From assembly GCA_963575745.1 (NCBI GenBank), contig CAUYUJ010003016.1, positions 1 to 64,000 on the forward strand: 64,000 bases of DNA, written 5' to 3'. The position numbers were made by a program, and so were the translations under genes. This DNA is from Prorocentrum cordatum. Its lineage: Eukaryota > Sar > Dinophyceae > Prorocentrales > Prorocentraceae. Below are positions 1 to 10,956 of the stretch, piece by piece. Numbering within the stretch: the stretch's first letter is position 1; every line of letters starts with the position of its first letter. The notes under the pieces were generated by a model. It was not told the origin of the DNA. It did not search any database and saw only the letters and a list, made by a program, of their open reading frames with translations.

Positions 1-76
1 GAGATCCTTTCCCGCCGTGGGACCTCGGGGGCGCCTTCGTTTGCATGCTCGCGAAGAGTCGAAATGCCCCTTGGCC

Positions 77-979
77 TCAGCCCCCCCCCGGGCCGCGCGG
101 CGGAGGCACCGCAGGCCTGTCCCACCACTCCTTTTCGAACGTCTCGATTACAAGCGTTTTCCTGCGCGGGTGCAGCCGCAAGACAGACCCGTCGTCTCTC
201 TCGAAGACGAAGTCCCATTTTGGCAGTTTGACGTCCGCCTGCCACCCCGCGGCTTTCAACGCGACGTGCCTCTTGTGATCGCAGCTGCCAACCCTTGGCG
301 CGCATGAGCACCTCGCCAAGCCGCGACTGCGGCCATCGTGCCCTTGCACTGCAAGCGCTTGGGGCTCGTCGTCGAGCTGCGCCGTCACTTCCTGCCATCT
401 CCATTGTGCACGTTTGTCATTGTTGAAGGCCCACATTGGCCCGTCACCCCAAATAACAGCCGCAACATCGGTAGGCTCGAAATTCGAGAACACCACGGGC
501 ACGGACGAGAAGGGATCGCGCTGGTTCTCGCGCGCGTCGCGGATGTACTTCAAGGCAGCGCCGTGCTGCCTGTAGCCCCCCGCGAAATCGTGCGTCGCGA
601 AAGAGCGAAAGTACTCGAAGTCGAAGCCTCGCATTTGAGCGGCCGCAACTGCGGCTTCGTTCGGCGCCGCCGCAACTGCGGCACGCCCCCCCCCCCGCTC
701 GTCTTGCTGCAGCGCGACCTCTCGCGGCCCCTCGCGCCGGCCGCGCTGCCCCCGCGACTCGTCGCGCCAGCCGCGCTGCCCCCGCTGCGCGTCGCGCCAC
801 CGGCCTTCCCCATCCCCCTCCCCGCCGCCTCTCCACCGGGACTCGTCCCACCAGCCCTGCTCCTCCACTGCCGCCGCAACTGCGGCCGCTGCTCCGCCGC
901 TGGAGCTCGCGGCGCCCCGCGAGTGCCAGTTGCCATCGCTTGCCCAATGGGGGCGCGATGCCCGCGGCGCTTCGGGCAC
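77..979 (-). CDS. hypothetical protein, possible host gene
   Basis: A 300-residue open frame on the minus strand that I do not recognise. The N-terminal 110 residues are low-complexity, Ala-rich and then Arg/Gly/Glu/Trp-rich with RGQRG-like repeats. From about residue 115 the composition becomes ordinary and protein-like (for example GFDFEYFRSF, VVFSNFEPTD, WGDGPMWAFNND), with a Cys/His cluster (RCSCAPRVGSCDHKRH) that could bind a metal, and a Trp/Phe-rich end (KLPKWDFVFERDDGSV, ETFEKEWWDRP). The stop at 77-79 follows a poly-G tract on the coding strand, so a slipped run could hide a longer C-terminus. No neighbouring gene supports it. The balanced C-terminal half favours a real coding exon; the repetitive N-terminus is less certain and the start codon is only the first ATG. 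Confidence 0.4.
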   Translation of the reverse strand: MPEAPRASRPHWASDGNWHSRGAASSSGGAAAAVAAAVEEQGWWDESRWRGGGEGDGEGRWRDAQRGQRGWRDESRGQRGRREGPREVALQQDERGGGRAAVAAAPNEAAVAAAQMRGFDFEYFRSFATHDFAGGYRQHGAALKYIRDARENQRDPFSSVPVVFSNFEPTDVAAVIWGDGPMWAFNNDKRAQWRWQEVTAQLDDEPQALAVQGHDGRSRGLARCSCAPRVGSCDHKRHVALKAAGWQADVKLPKWDFVFERDDGSVLRLHPRRKTLVIETFEKEWWDRPAVPPPRGPGGG

Positions 980-2264
980 GGCGACAAAACTTTGTCCGAT
1001 ACGGCATCGGCGCTGTCGGGAAATCGCTGGAGGAGGAGGGGGGGGAGGAGGGGGGCGGGGATGGGGATGAGGGCGGGGGGGGGGGGGGGGGCGGCGGGGA
1101 GGGGGGGGGGCAAGCTAGGTGCGCTCGCGTCATATCTGACGTCCTACCCCTCCCTCCCATCCCTTACCATGGCGCTGATTTTCTCTATCCGCGGACGCGT
1201 GTCGTAGCGGACCTGTGGCTCCGCGCGCGCGTGCGTAGTGGGTGGTGGCGCGCGTGCGTGCGTGCGTGCGTGCGTGCGTGGTTGTGGTGGTGGTGGTGGT
1301 GGTGGTGGTGGTGGTGGTGGTGGTGGTGGGTGGTGGTGGTGGTGGTGGTGGTGGTGGTGGTGGTGGTGGTGGTGGTGGCGGTGCGGCGCGGTGGTGGCGG
1401 GCGGATGGGCGCGCGAGAAAGAGGCCCGCGCTGGGGCGAGAACGCCATCCTGAACGACGGAGGCCAAACACCGATCCGAAAATGAGGCCCACGCTGCAGC
1501 GGGAGCACGATTCGGAACGATTCGGGAGCAGAAATGAGGCCGGCGCCTCAACGAGAGCAGCAGCATGTTTTGTTGCTGTTTTCTTTCTCTTATATATATA
1601 GATAATATATATTATATATAATATATATATATATAATACAACGCAGGCGAAGACCCACTCCCGGGAATCCTCGTAAAAAAACAATACGCGGGGGGCTAAC
1701 TTTTCGGGCCGCCACGGGGGAAGAGGGAGAGTAGCATTTCATTATTGAATAATTGTCCAGGAGGAAGAAGGGGGGGGGAGGGGGGGGCGGAGAACGAGGG
1801 GGGGGGGGGGGCAGCGGGGGGCGAGGAGGAGGATGAGGAGGGGGAAGGAGGAGGTGTAGCATTAGGAGGACGGGGAGGAGGGGGAGGAGTAGGGGAGGAA
1901 AAGGAGACGGCGGGAGATAATGAAGGAGGGTGAGGACGAGGGGGGGTGGGGGGGGGGGGGGGGGGGGGGGAGGGGGCGCGGCGACGATGAAGGGGGGACT
2001 AACGACGATGAAGATGGCGAGGGCAATGACAATGATGATGCCGATAATGATGATGAGGAGGAGGAGGAACAGTAACGATTCTGATGATGATGATGATGAT
2101 GATGATGATGGCTATGTGAGGACATGAGCGCGAATACCAAGACAAGAAACATGATGGCGACTATGATGTTGATGGCTGGGTAAGGACAACAAACGAGCAA
2201 TGCCAAGACGATGGAGAAGAGAAGGAAGGGGCGGATGAGGAAGACGAGGAGGTTTGCGATGGGA
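980..2264. other. low-complexity intergenic DNA
   Basis: No convincing gene. It holds long G runs (about 1,072-1,110 and 1,945-1,970), G/A-rich purine DNA at 1,755-1,970, an AT-only stretch at about 1,597-1,642 and a (GAT)n tract at about 2,078-2,110. Long open frames here are homopolymer translations of these repeats (poly-Gly, poly-Trp, poly-Val, poly-His). Confidence 0.8.
1250..1380. repeat. (CGTG)n then (TGG)n microsatellite
   Basis: A CGTG tract (about 1,250-1,279) is followed by almost 100 bases of TGG repeats with one phase slip near 1,329-1,331. It reads as poly-Gly, poly-Val, poly-Trp or poly-His/Pro/Thr depending on frame, so none of the overlapping open frames is credible as a gene. 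Confidence 0.95.
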
Positions 2265-2293
2265 TCCAAGGGGTCCGCTACGGACCCCTTGGA
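2265..2293. repeat. perfect 13-bp-arm palindrome with 3-base loop
   Basis: The arms (CCAAGGGGTCCG and its exact complement, plus an outer T-A pair) surround the loop CTA. Partial copies of the right arm follow at 2,294-2,310 and a related GGGCCCCTTGG lies near 2,340. The cluster sits just before the first LINE reading frame, so it may mark the LINE 5' end or be an independent hairpin repeat. Confidence 0.8.
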
Positions 2294-2364
2294 CCCGGAC
2301 CCCTTGGACCCCCCCTGGAGAGGGAAAGGGTCCGCTCCGGGCCCCTTGGATCGTCCCAAGTAGG

Positions 2365-3599
2365 ATGGCGCTCGGATTGCGCACTCTTTCCAACGCTCGG
2401 AGAGGAAGAGACAAAACTCGCCAGGGAAAAAGGTCAGGTCATGGCCCCACTGCTCAGAACGACACGGACGAGCGGCAGTCCGCTATGGAGCGACAACAGC
2501 GCACGAGGTCTCCGTCGGTTACATTTGCAAACGAGGAGGAGGATGGTGCCAGGGACGAGAACCAGAGGCCTCTCAGCATCATCCTAGCTCTTCCGCCGGA
2601 GGCGTGGCTTCATCACCACTTTCCAGGAGATTTAGAAACAACGGCGCCGGCCAGAGATCGCAGTGCGTTCATCACGGAATGCCGGCAACAGTTGAGAGAT
2701 CTTGCTGGCACAATCAGGCTAAAAGAAAGATCTGGAGAGATGGCCTACGAAGAGCGCTCATGGTATTCTGTTGTTCTGACGGCCATTCATCTTTGTCGAC
2801 CTCGCAAGGATCAGTTGTCCAGACAGGAATCAGCGCTTCAAAGATCGGCAGTGAGACTCCACGACATAGACAAAAATACTGAAAGGCACAACAGTATCTC
2901 ACCGAGATGCAGGACATGCGAGAATTTGCAGTCGAATGAGTCCAAAGGCACCACGAAGCCATGATCGAGATACGGTCTACGACTACGGACATGGACGCAG
3001 AGGTGACTGGCGAAGCAACGCCTCCTGGAGATGCTGCGCCTTCAACTCCCAATGCGTCGTTGCCTGTCGGACCACAGCACATTGCGTCTCAGCAGCGCCA
3101 GCAGCATCAGCAGCAGCAATTATCCGACATGGCCATCATGCAGAGACAGTTGGCACATATTGCTACCTCACTCACGGCGTATCAGTCGCATATCGATGCG
3201 AGCATCAATGCTATTGGAGCTCAAGCTATCGCTGTCAACGACAAGCACGAAACTTTAACGTCTGCGTTGCGCGGTGGTGCATCACATGTGGAGGCAGCAG
3301 GGAGAGCGAGAGCTATGGGCGATTTCGCCGCTCCACATCCAGCGTCGTTGCTCCGCGCTGCGCGACTGCATCCAGTGGCTACGCCAAAGAGGGGCGCAGC
3401 TCACAGGAACGATCCAGATCATCAGCCCCGACGCCGCCCGACCAGGAATCCTTCGCCAGGCCGACGGGCACCGGCTCAGCTCAGGGCGCATCTACGGACG
3501 TGGGGGGGGACTGCGGTCGACGCGGCGGCTGCTTTTCCAGCAGGTGTCGACGACGTAGACGGCGCTGTCCTGGAGGGGGGCTACGAGCCGCCGGGGTAG
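2365..3599 (+). pseudogene. LINE ORF1-like region (decayed)
   Basis: Two open frames form one protein-like stretch with a frame change near 2,880-2,960. The first part (from the ATG at 2,365) has Arg/Glu-rich and amphipathic segments; the second (from 2,961) contains a Gln-rich stretch (QQRQQHQQQQ), a helical segment resembling a coiled coil (MAIMQRQLAHIATSLTAYQS) and an Arg/Pro-rich basic tail. Position upstream of an endonuclease-RT on the same strand suggests the nucleic-acid-binding ORF1 of a LINE. No RRM or zinc knuckle is visible, so the assignment rests on context and composition. An in-frame stop interrupts the bridge between the two frames, so the gene is broken. Confidence 0.4.
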
Positions 3600-4456
3600 T
3601 ATCAGAAAGAGACATGATCGGCCACGACTCCTCCGATCATAATCCCCACCAGATGTTTCATGGGGTCAAGTCCACGTATGTAGACGCGCCAGATATAATT
3701 GTTTCGCTACTCCGTCCATGGGAGGAAGTACTCAACATTGATTGGCAACAAATGAAAGGTTTCTTCTTGTTTGCACGTTGCGTTCCTTCAGTCCTTATCA
3801 GAGTGGGACGGGAAGTTATCAGGTATTTCGCGCGTCGGAATCTTTACCGAAGCCAGTGGGGGCTCTGCCCCCGCAGATGTGAAACCTGCGTGGGCCTTCT
3901 GTGTCCTCATCGTTTCTGGAAGCGGCGGTTATCAGCATTGCGTCGATCATGGGGGCTCTTTCCTTCGTGCTGGTTTTTGTGTGGCGCCCGCGCAGCTCAG
4001 CCCAGTTTCAGAGACGATCGCTGTAATGTGTGCGATGTTGCGGGCGCTCCAGTCTCCATTTGCTGATGTCCCTTTTTTTCATTTCTACCTTATAACGTGG
4101 TTGTCATGAATGCAGCACAAGGTATATGGGACATGCCACCATGGGCAGGTGAGTCCTCATGCTTGCTTTCTGTATTTCACGTGTTCAGATTCATACACAT
4201 TGCTGTACTCAAACATGTTCATACACACGCACAGCACCATGTTAATGAATATGTTGGCGCACTAGCAGCGTTAGCTGGCATGAGTATAATAGAGAATACT
4301 GTTGCGTGTCCGTGGTTTCCATTTCTACACGATCCACAGTCTGCGCCGTGGGCATGGCTGCCTCTACTGCCGACCAGTGAGAGACAGCAATATCCGAGTT
4401 TTACACAAGGGGACATGATCATCGCTGGCTCAAAGGCCCCACATAAGTAGCCTCCA
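3600..4456 (+). other. unassigned stretch inside the LINE
   Basis: Lower GC than its surroundings, with several short open frames and no recognisable domain. It separates the ORF1-like region from the endonuclease. It could be the decayed ORF1/ORF2 linker or a further small insertion; no terminal repeats were found. Confidence 0.4.
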
Positions 4457-5280
4457 ATGCAAAGGTGCGTTGGGAGTGCTCCAGATCTCTTTACTCTGAA
4501 AAGCTCTCAGGGGCTAGATCCGTTCGCAAAGTTAAAGCTCCGCCTAGCATGTGCGAATGTGCTCACACGACTGCAACGTGAGAAGATCAAATGCCTTGGC
4601 AAGAACACGAGCAACAATCATAAACATGGTCCTAGATATAATGGAGTTTATATGGCGGGTCGTCCTAGACTGTTTGCTGAGCAGTTTCGACATTATGACT
4701 TTATGGTTGTCGGTACTGCTGAGACTCGCATGTCTCATCCTGGTTGGTGCCATGTCGGGTCTTCTCTTGTATCACATGGCCCAAGACATGAGTATGTGAG
4801 TCACGGCTGCTCTTTATGGTTTCGCTTGCATGAGGAATTCATTCCAGGCAGACAGGACGCTGGAATGTCCATGAACAAACTTAACGTTGCGGCTGCTACA
4901 CCTACACTGCTGGTCGCCCATATTGCGCTGGTTTCTTTGAGCGTTACGTCTTGTGTAGCACACGCACCACATTCAGGACAGCACAACACTGAGATAATCT
5001 CATGGTGGGAGGGAACTACAGCTACTTTGAGAAGAGCGGCTGGCCAGGCCGACTAACGTTTCTACTCGTGGGTACCAGCGCGACGGTGGGCTCGACAATT
5101 TCAGAGTCGATTGGAAGTGTGGGGGCAGAGATGGAGTCCTTCTGTGGGACTCTATGCATCAAATGCTTTGGGAGCTAGATGCGCGTCTGCCCTGCGCGTT
5201 TCTGGGCCCCGCGGCCGACCGCAAAACCTGGGCCCCTCCGGGTGGCATTTTCCCTGCACGACGCATTGGCTAGATTGGCG
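4457..5280 (+). pseudogene. LINE AP-endonuclease (EEP) domain, inactivated
   Basis: The translated order matches the exonuclease-endonuclease-phosphatase fold of non-LTR retrotransposons, which nicks target DNA to prime reverse transcription. Visible in order: an LRLACANVLT strand (usual form with N), FMVVGTAETR carrying the catalytic Glu, a GCSLWFRLHEE strand, VAHAPHSG and ISWWEG. Beyond the first stop (5,054-5,056) another frame gives VGTSATVGS where active enzymes have GDxNxxxG, then TWAPPGGIFPARRIG and a stop where active enzymes read R-I-D-Y-I. The Asp/Asn of the GDxN motif and the Asp of RIDYI are therefore lost. It continues across the small inverted-repeat insertion into the next LINE piece. 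Confidence 0.65.
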
Positions 5281-5492
5281 TTCCTACAAACCTCGTCGAA
5301 ATTGAACGCAAGTTTTCCCCACCCCCGTCGCCCCCAAAGTTCAATGTGCATCGACAGGCTCATCGCGGCCGGCGGGGTCCGAAGAAAATCTCGAAGTCGC
5401 CGGCGTCGGCGTGAACATTGAAATTGGGGGTCGGGGGGCGCCGCCAGGTCGCGGCTCAAACTTGCGTTCAATTTCGACGAGGGATGTAGGAA
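5281..5492. mobile_element. MITE-like inverted-repeat insertion
   Basis: A 212-bp segment bounded by 35-bp terminal inverted repeats (5,281-5,315 and 5,458-5,492) that differ at 2 positions; the shared core is CTCGTCGAAATTGAACGCAA. Interior sequences also pair partly (TTCAATGTGCA against TTCAATGTTCA), so the whole unit can fold into a long imperfect hairpin. It lies between the endonuclease end and the linker of the LINE. No target-site duplication is evident and it encodes nothing, as expected for a non-autonomous element. Confidence 0.65.
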
Positions 5493-6332
5493 GTGCTTAC
5501 AGTACCCCTCAGGGTCAAAGGTAAATAAGGATGCCGAGCTCACTGTCTCCCAGCCTGATCATTACCTTGCCCAATTGGGTGTCAGCGTGCCTGCGCCTAT
5601 GGTTCGGGCCAGCCTAAGTCTGCTATCCGCGAAGCCGCAGCTGGACAGGCGCATGCTTCAATATCCAGTGTGTGATCAGGCTTTCAATTTGCATATGCAG
5701 ACATGCCCTGCGCCATCGCGGGCAGTTCCGCCTGCGGAGCACTGCGCGCTCGCCACTCGAGCATGTTTCGTCAACCAGGATCGGCAGAAAAATGGAGCAG
5801 GATTGTCGGATATCACACTCGGTCATATTGCGTCGATTCGCTCGCGTCGGAGAGGTACTGGGCAGGTCAGGCAGTTGGTTGCGACGCTCCGGCATACAGT
5901 TGTTTCGAAAGCCTGGCATGTGCTGGCGACACAAAGCGAGGACATGTTCGTTGCCGATTGGGTTTCAAAGACGCATCGCGGCCTTCTTGCGCTTGCAGGT
6001 AGAGTTGGAAATTGTGCCAATGGGGTTGTCCAGTTTGCGTTGGCCGACAACTTCATGTGCGACGACGACAGGTTCTCTAATGCTCGAAGTCGGGTTAACA
6101 TGTTGATCGGCGATAGTTCAAGGATTACAGTTCATCGCGTTGGTTCTCGGTGCTGGTCTGGCTCGGTTTTACTGTGCCGGCTGTTATCGCATCGCATACA
6201 GGCTTTACAATCCATAGTACTACAACCTCTCAATCGAGCAGCACGTGATCAGTCGCGTCGAAATGCCGAACGGTCTCTCAACGACTTGGCTGATTCGATC
6301 GGGGATTTATGGCCGGCTAAGGAGGTTTATGG
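5493..6332 (+). pseudogene. LINE linker between endonuclease and RT
   Basis: Continues the LINE after the inverted-repeat insertion. It reads DAELTVSQPDHYLAQLGVSV and then LDRRMLQYPVCDQAFNLHMQ, which fits the DH...V strand and the conserved linker that precede the RT in dinoflagellate-type LINEs. The frame is open from 5,575 into the next element, where the remainder is foreign GC-rich sequence. It ends with LNDLADSIGDLW, a block that reappears at 13,700 after the YR element. Confidence 0.5.
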
Positions 6333-6481
6333 AAATGCCGGCCCCGCGCGCCGTGGGGGGGCAGAGGGGCACCGAGGCCCGCTCCGCGGCCCAGGGGAAC
6401 GCCGCCCCCCAGACATGGGGCGCGGCGCCTCGGGCGTCGCCCCGACGCGCGTCGCGGCGACGCCCGAGGCGCCAGGGGCGC
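6333..6481 (-). repeat. split direct repeat B2 of the 7.4-kb YR element
   Basis: About 149 bp, matching 6,965-7,120 with substitutions and a few indels (shared blocks include GAGGCCCGCTCCGCGGCCCA and GTCGCCCCGACGCGCGTCGC). It is the outer right-hand copy on the element's own (minus) strand. Confidence 0.8.
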
Positions 6482-6518
6482 AAACCCCCAAAAAAAAACA
6501 AGGCGCGGGCGGGCGGGG

Positions 6519-6962
6519 CAAAACGCGGCACGCGGCCTCGCATGGGCAGCGCGCGCGCGCCACGGGCCTCGCGGGGCCCCCTCCCCAGAGAGGCGAACCC
6601 ACAGCGCGCGCAACCGCGCGCGCGGACGGCCCCCTCGAGGCCGCCCCGGCGCCGCCCGCATCACGGCGCGGTGGCCCGGCGCAGCGGGACAAATGCCCGC
6701 CAGCTTCGGAACGTCGGCCAACAGGCCAGCGGCCGCGCACGGGCGGACCGCGGACAAGAGATTGCAGGAGCGCAGAAGCGGCAGCCGCACAGGCAGAGCA
6801 GCACCAGCACCCCCCCCCACCCGCGGCCCTGCACCCCGACCCCCCCCGCGCCACGAGGACGAGGAGAAGGCAGGGGAGCAGGGCAGACGCAGGAGCGGCA
6901 TTCGCGCAAGCCCACAGACGCAGCGACAGCGCAAGCACTGTCCCCGAGTTTGCGGGCCCATC
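6519..6962 (-). repeat. split direct repeat A2 of the 7.4-kb YR element
   Basis: About 444 bp, matching 13,258-13,699; both begin CAAAACGCGGCACGCGGCCT and end GGGC(C/T)CATC on the plus strand. It abuts B1 with a 2-base gap, as expected for a copied circle junction. Confidence 0.85.
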
Positions 6963-6964
6963 AC

Positions 6965-7120
6965 AAATGCCAGCCCCGCGCGTCGCGCGCCCTGGGAGGG
7001 CAGAGGGATGCCGAGGCCCGCTCCGCGGCCCAAGGGAACGCCGCTCCCCAGACACGGGGCGCGGCGCCCCGAGCGTCGCCCCGACGCGCGTCGCAGCGAC
7101 GCCCGAGACGCCAGGTGCGC
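6965..7120 (-). repeat. split direct repeat B1 of the 7.4-kb YR element
   Basis: The inner copy of B, lying between the recombinase gene and A2. It begins AAATGCC like B2, which fixes the element's outer border at 6,333. Confidence 0.8.
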
Positions 7121-7360
7121 GAAGAACCCGGCGCCAGATCGTGGCCCCGGTGGCTCGGGCGGCGCCTGCCCCAGAGGCGCACCGCCCCCCGCTGCGTGCG
7201 CCTGCAATGGCGAGGCAAGGCGCGACGCCACGTTGCGTTGACCTCCCAAGCGGAGGGCGCCCCAGTGCGCTGCGGCTCGATGCGCCGCCAGGACTTATGA
7301 ATCGGATGAGGAGTCGCCGCTGGAAGAGTCGTCCAAATGCGCCTGCGAGCGACGAGCGCA

Positions 7361-8500
7361 TTACGAACCGCCTAAATGCGGAACGCACCGCGCCTCCAGC
7401 ACGGCGCCGGATTCGAGGTCCCGAGTATCAATGCGCTGCAGGAGCGCAGGCGAACACCACCGCCCAGCCTTTAGAATCGCCCCCAGGCGACTGCAACCTT
7501 CAAGCATGTCCCGCGCGCCCCCGCGGTCGCAGCGCGCGAACGAGTGTGGGGCCCGAGCCTGCGCGCGGCCGCGGCGCAGGTCATGGGACCGATACAGCTG
7601 TGCCTCAAAGACAGACAACATGGCCAGTATCCCCCGCAGGATCCGCAGCGCCCTGCCAGGCGTTAAGCTCCGGAACAATTTCTGCCACCAGGCACGCGTC
7701 GCTGCAATGTTGCCGAGCACGTGCACGGGGCAAGTTTCTGGATGCTTTGCGCGCCAGCAACCGCGGACCAGCTCGGCGCCCGACGGCGCATTCTTTCTGC
7801 TGGCCAAACGCAGCCGCAGTTCGTCCCCGGCGACGCACAGGCAGGACTGCACTCCGCCCACGGGCTCGGTCGCGCCCCGCACGCATGGGATTGCCTCCGA
7901 TGGGACGCGCAGCAAGAAACTATACGCCAGCAAGCGCATTACTTGCGTCTCTCTCAGTTCGGCGTCGCGCGAAGCTAGTTTCAACATGCGCGCGACCATG
8001 CCGTGCGTGATATGCATCTTCTTGCGTGGGACAAACAGCCGTCGCTTCCTCCGCGGCGCGCGCCGACAGACCGCGCGACCTGGGCGCGACCGCCCTGCGC
8101 GCCCCGCAACCGCCTGATAGCAGTGCGAGCTCGCGCTAATTCGGGCGCCTTGAACACTGCCGTGTTCGCGCGGCAGAGCATGCACGCGGCGCGCACGAAG
8201 CTCAGATAATTTGCGAACTTCCCGCTGCACCGAAAGGGGGGCGCCCATGCCAATAGAGAATCGAGGGCGGGCGGAATCTGGGCGCCGCCAAGGCCCAGGG
8301 CGCCCTCGCAATGGACCGGGGTCACGAGCCCAGCAGCGACCGCGCGCGCTCCCTTTCGACCCAATTGGCGCGAGCCGCTGGCGCGCGCAGTTGGCTCTGC
8401 AGCGATGCTGTAGCGGCGCGCGGACCTTTGCCTGAGCGCAACGCCGCCAGTGCGATGTCATCCCCCTCGCCGGCTGTCGCCGTGGCGATGGCGCCCTCAA
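7361..8500 (-). pseudogene. tyrosine recombinase of the 7.4-kb YR element
   Basis: The C-terminal half shows the tyrosine-recombinase pattern: LLAYSFLLRVPSEAI with the first catalytic Arg, a substrate-contacting region, then SHDLRRGRAQ (H-x-x-R, about 7,580) and LGAILKAGRWCS with the Trp position (about 7,460). The family's nucleophilic Tyr normally follows about 6-8 residues later; here the sequence reads PALLQRID with no Tyr, so catalysis looks lost. Role in an intact element: joins the double-stranded cDNA circle to target DNA without an integrase. The N-terminal part overlaps frame-broken sequence (8,322-9,059) that I cannot assign. Confidence 0.65.
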
Positions 8501-9073
8501 CTGTGCTCAGGATATAGAATGATGCTGCCGACAGCGGCCTCGCCTCACCTCGCACTGGGCTGCGAGACCTTCGCAGAGCCGCCGCGGGCCGCCCCCCGCC
8601 GCGCGTGCCTGCGCAGCAATGGTGCCCGCGGCGAGCGACGGGCACCGGGAGAAAGGCGCCTGCGGTCCGCCGCCTGGCTTGGGCGAAGCGAATGAGCTCC
8701 GCCATGAGGGAGCACGAGCCAAACCCGAGAGGGCGCCCCTGGCCGTCCAGGTCGGACGCGCAAGCCTCGACCAATTCCTCGATGGCCCGGAATCCGTTGG
8801 CGGACAAGATCGCCGCAGCAAACGCGATGTCCCTCGCTTCGCGAGCCGGGGCCAGCGATTGCAAACATTCAATAACATGCGGCGACGCCACCGCGCGAGT
8901 CACGCCCATGGCTGCGAAGAGCCGCCGCGCGCCCACTGGTCGGCGGACTGCGCGTGCGCCGCGCGATCCCCGACGCCCTGCGCAGGTGCCAGCTGTGGCG
9001 CCGCGCGAGCCGCGGCCAACCCCACTGCGCCGTCTTCGCTCGATGCTCGCTGGCAGCACTGGCGGCCTTCATT

Positions 9074-9613
9074 TTAGCTGCGCGGTCGCCGCCGACAGGG
9101 CTGACCACGACGTGGGTTCCCAGAAGGGACCGTCGAGCACGGGTGGCACGCACACAGCGCCGAGCAAAGCAAGTCATATTCCTCGCGAGAAGGGAGATCC
9201 GCGATGTTGAGTTTGGAGGAGACTCTGTCCACCCGCAGGGCGATCTGCTGCTCGGCTGCCTTGAGCCACAGGCAGTTTACCAGGCAGGAGTAGTCCCATT
9301 CTTTGGACGACCCCCTGCTGGTCACGGTCTCGGCGCCTACATCGTCGCTCCACACCCTGACCTTCCGGCGCCGCAAGAAGCGATCAAAAGTGCAAAGCCC
9401 GAGCGCAATTGCGAGCAGCTCCAGGGACATGATCATCCCGTCCGCCCGCTGCTTAAAGCAGCTCATCGAGCTGCGGGGCAGCTCCCAGTCGGCAAAGTAG
9501 ATCTGTTCATCATGCATGAGCACCGCCGCCACTCTCGGCGGAGTGCTCCTCGCATCCACGAATAATTGGACCGGAGGGCCGCTGGGGCAGAGCCACTGCT
9601 TCTTTTGGTGCAA
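9074..9613 (-). pseudogene. RNase H domain of the 7.4-kb YR element
   Basis: Reads QLFVDARSTPPRVAAVL (first Asp), SLELLAIALGL (Glu), VRVWSDDVGAETVT (second Asp) and SKLNIADLPSREEY (last Asp), the D-E-D-D order of retroelement RNase H. It follows the RT directly but in a different frame. The family removes template RNA during cDNA synthesis. The end runs into unrelated Arg-rich translation. Confidence 0.7.
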
Positions 9614-9634
9614 TTCAACGGCAATGACCTCGTC

Positions 9635-10956
9635 TCACCAGCGGAGAGCGTCGCGGAGTGGCTCGGACACGTTGGCCCGACTCTGTCTGGCTTGACGGTG
9701 CAGGGGCACTATGGTGGCCCTGCCCAGGCGATGGAACATATTTGTGGACGCCCATCGCAGGGCTCCGGCGAGCTTGGAAGCGTCACCGGGGCGCAGCGAG
9801 TTGCTGTTCAAAGCGTTGCGAACTCGCGAGCGCCACTTGACGACCTTATCCGCGGAAGGTGCACGTGAGAAACCTTGCCGATCCGCGCTCGCATTGAGTC
9901 CGGGCGCTTGCAGCTGCAATCCCCGGCCCATCTTGGCCGGCGCAGTGGCCTCGCGCCCAAGCATGCAACGCGCCGGACGTGCTACACAGCGCAGCGCGTG
10001 CACCGCCGATCCTCTCCGCTCCGCAGCGAAGAGGTCGTCGACTAACCTCAGCAGGGGCACGTGCAGCACCGCGCGAGCGACACGCGAGATTAAAGCTCCC
10101 ACTCGCTCCCATGCGCGAACGGGAGCGATTGCCCCGAACGGCGCGGCGCAATGCCGCGCTGAGTGCGCCACACCCTGAACCAAGAAGGCAATGTAGAGCA
10201 GCGCGCTGTGAAGAGGCGACGCCGGGACGCGCCTGAAGGCGGAGTCCACGTCTGCCTTGGAGAAGGCGATGGGCTCTTCGGTCTCCAGCGCCAAGCGCCT
10301 GGAGGCTTCGAAGAGCAGGTCCACGCCCTCGGGGCGGAATTTCTCGGCCACAGAAGTGCAGATGTTGAGCTTTGACCGCGACAAGTCATCAATCGGCCGG
10401 ACTCTGACGCTGCCGTCCGGCTTCCCCTGCTCGACCCCGAATCGCGGTGAGAGAATTACGGAGCTTAAATCGAGGTCGCCGACTTTGGACAGCTCGCGCA
10501 TGCGCCCCGCTGCGACGTCCTGCGCGGCGACGCGAAGCAATTCGCTCGCATGCTTTTCTTCGCGCAAAGAAGCTAACATTGCCGCGTTGGCCTTCGCTAC
10601 CGATCTCGAGAGATCGACGACCCGCGCAGCTTTGTCGCGCGCCGCCGGCGCGCCTGAGCCAGAGGGAGGCAGCGGCCCCGCTGCGGGCGCGCCCCATCTG
10701 AAAAAAATTCGATGCACGCCAGATCCGCGAACCCCGCTCTGTGCGCGAGCCTCTCCAGCAGCGGACCGTTCACGCTTTTTGCTACGCTGCGCACCTCTGG
10801 GCTAGCCGAGAGCATCCAACGTGCCGCCGCGCCGCTGGATACCAAATCTCCGGCCTCAAACTTTATTTGGCGCGCGATGGCCTCGCGATCTGCGTTGACC
10901 TGCTCAGCCGCCCGCGCGGTGACCCAGCTCATAGCCTCAGACACCTCACTAGGCAA
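9635..10956 (-). pseudogene. reverse transcriptase of the 7.4-kb YR element
   Basis: Two overlapping frames. The first (10,956 to about 10,690) gives the pre-RT segment ending GFADLACIEFFSDGA; the second (10,717-9,635) carries the palm: RFGVEQGKPDGSVRVRPIDD, FSKADVDSAFRRV (motif A Asp), APFGAIAPVRAWERV, LLRLVDDLFAAER (Y/V-x-D-D) and a connection region ASKLAGALRWASTNM. This is the RT style of DIRS-order elements. The catalytic aspartates are present, but the frameshift near 10,690 and breaks on either side disable the gene. Confidence 0.75.

Noticed and set aside
940-1566. Overlapping ORFs rich in Gly, Trp, Val, His, Pro or Thr on both strands
   Set aside because: They are translations of G runs and the CGTG/TGG microsatellite in every frame.
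6245-8010. Plus-strand ORFs of 351 and 811 codons across the 7.4-kb YR element
   Set aside because: They are antisense shadows of GC-rich minus-strand RT/recombinase sequence and its repeats; only the first part of the 811-codon frame (to about 6,332) is LINE.
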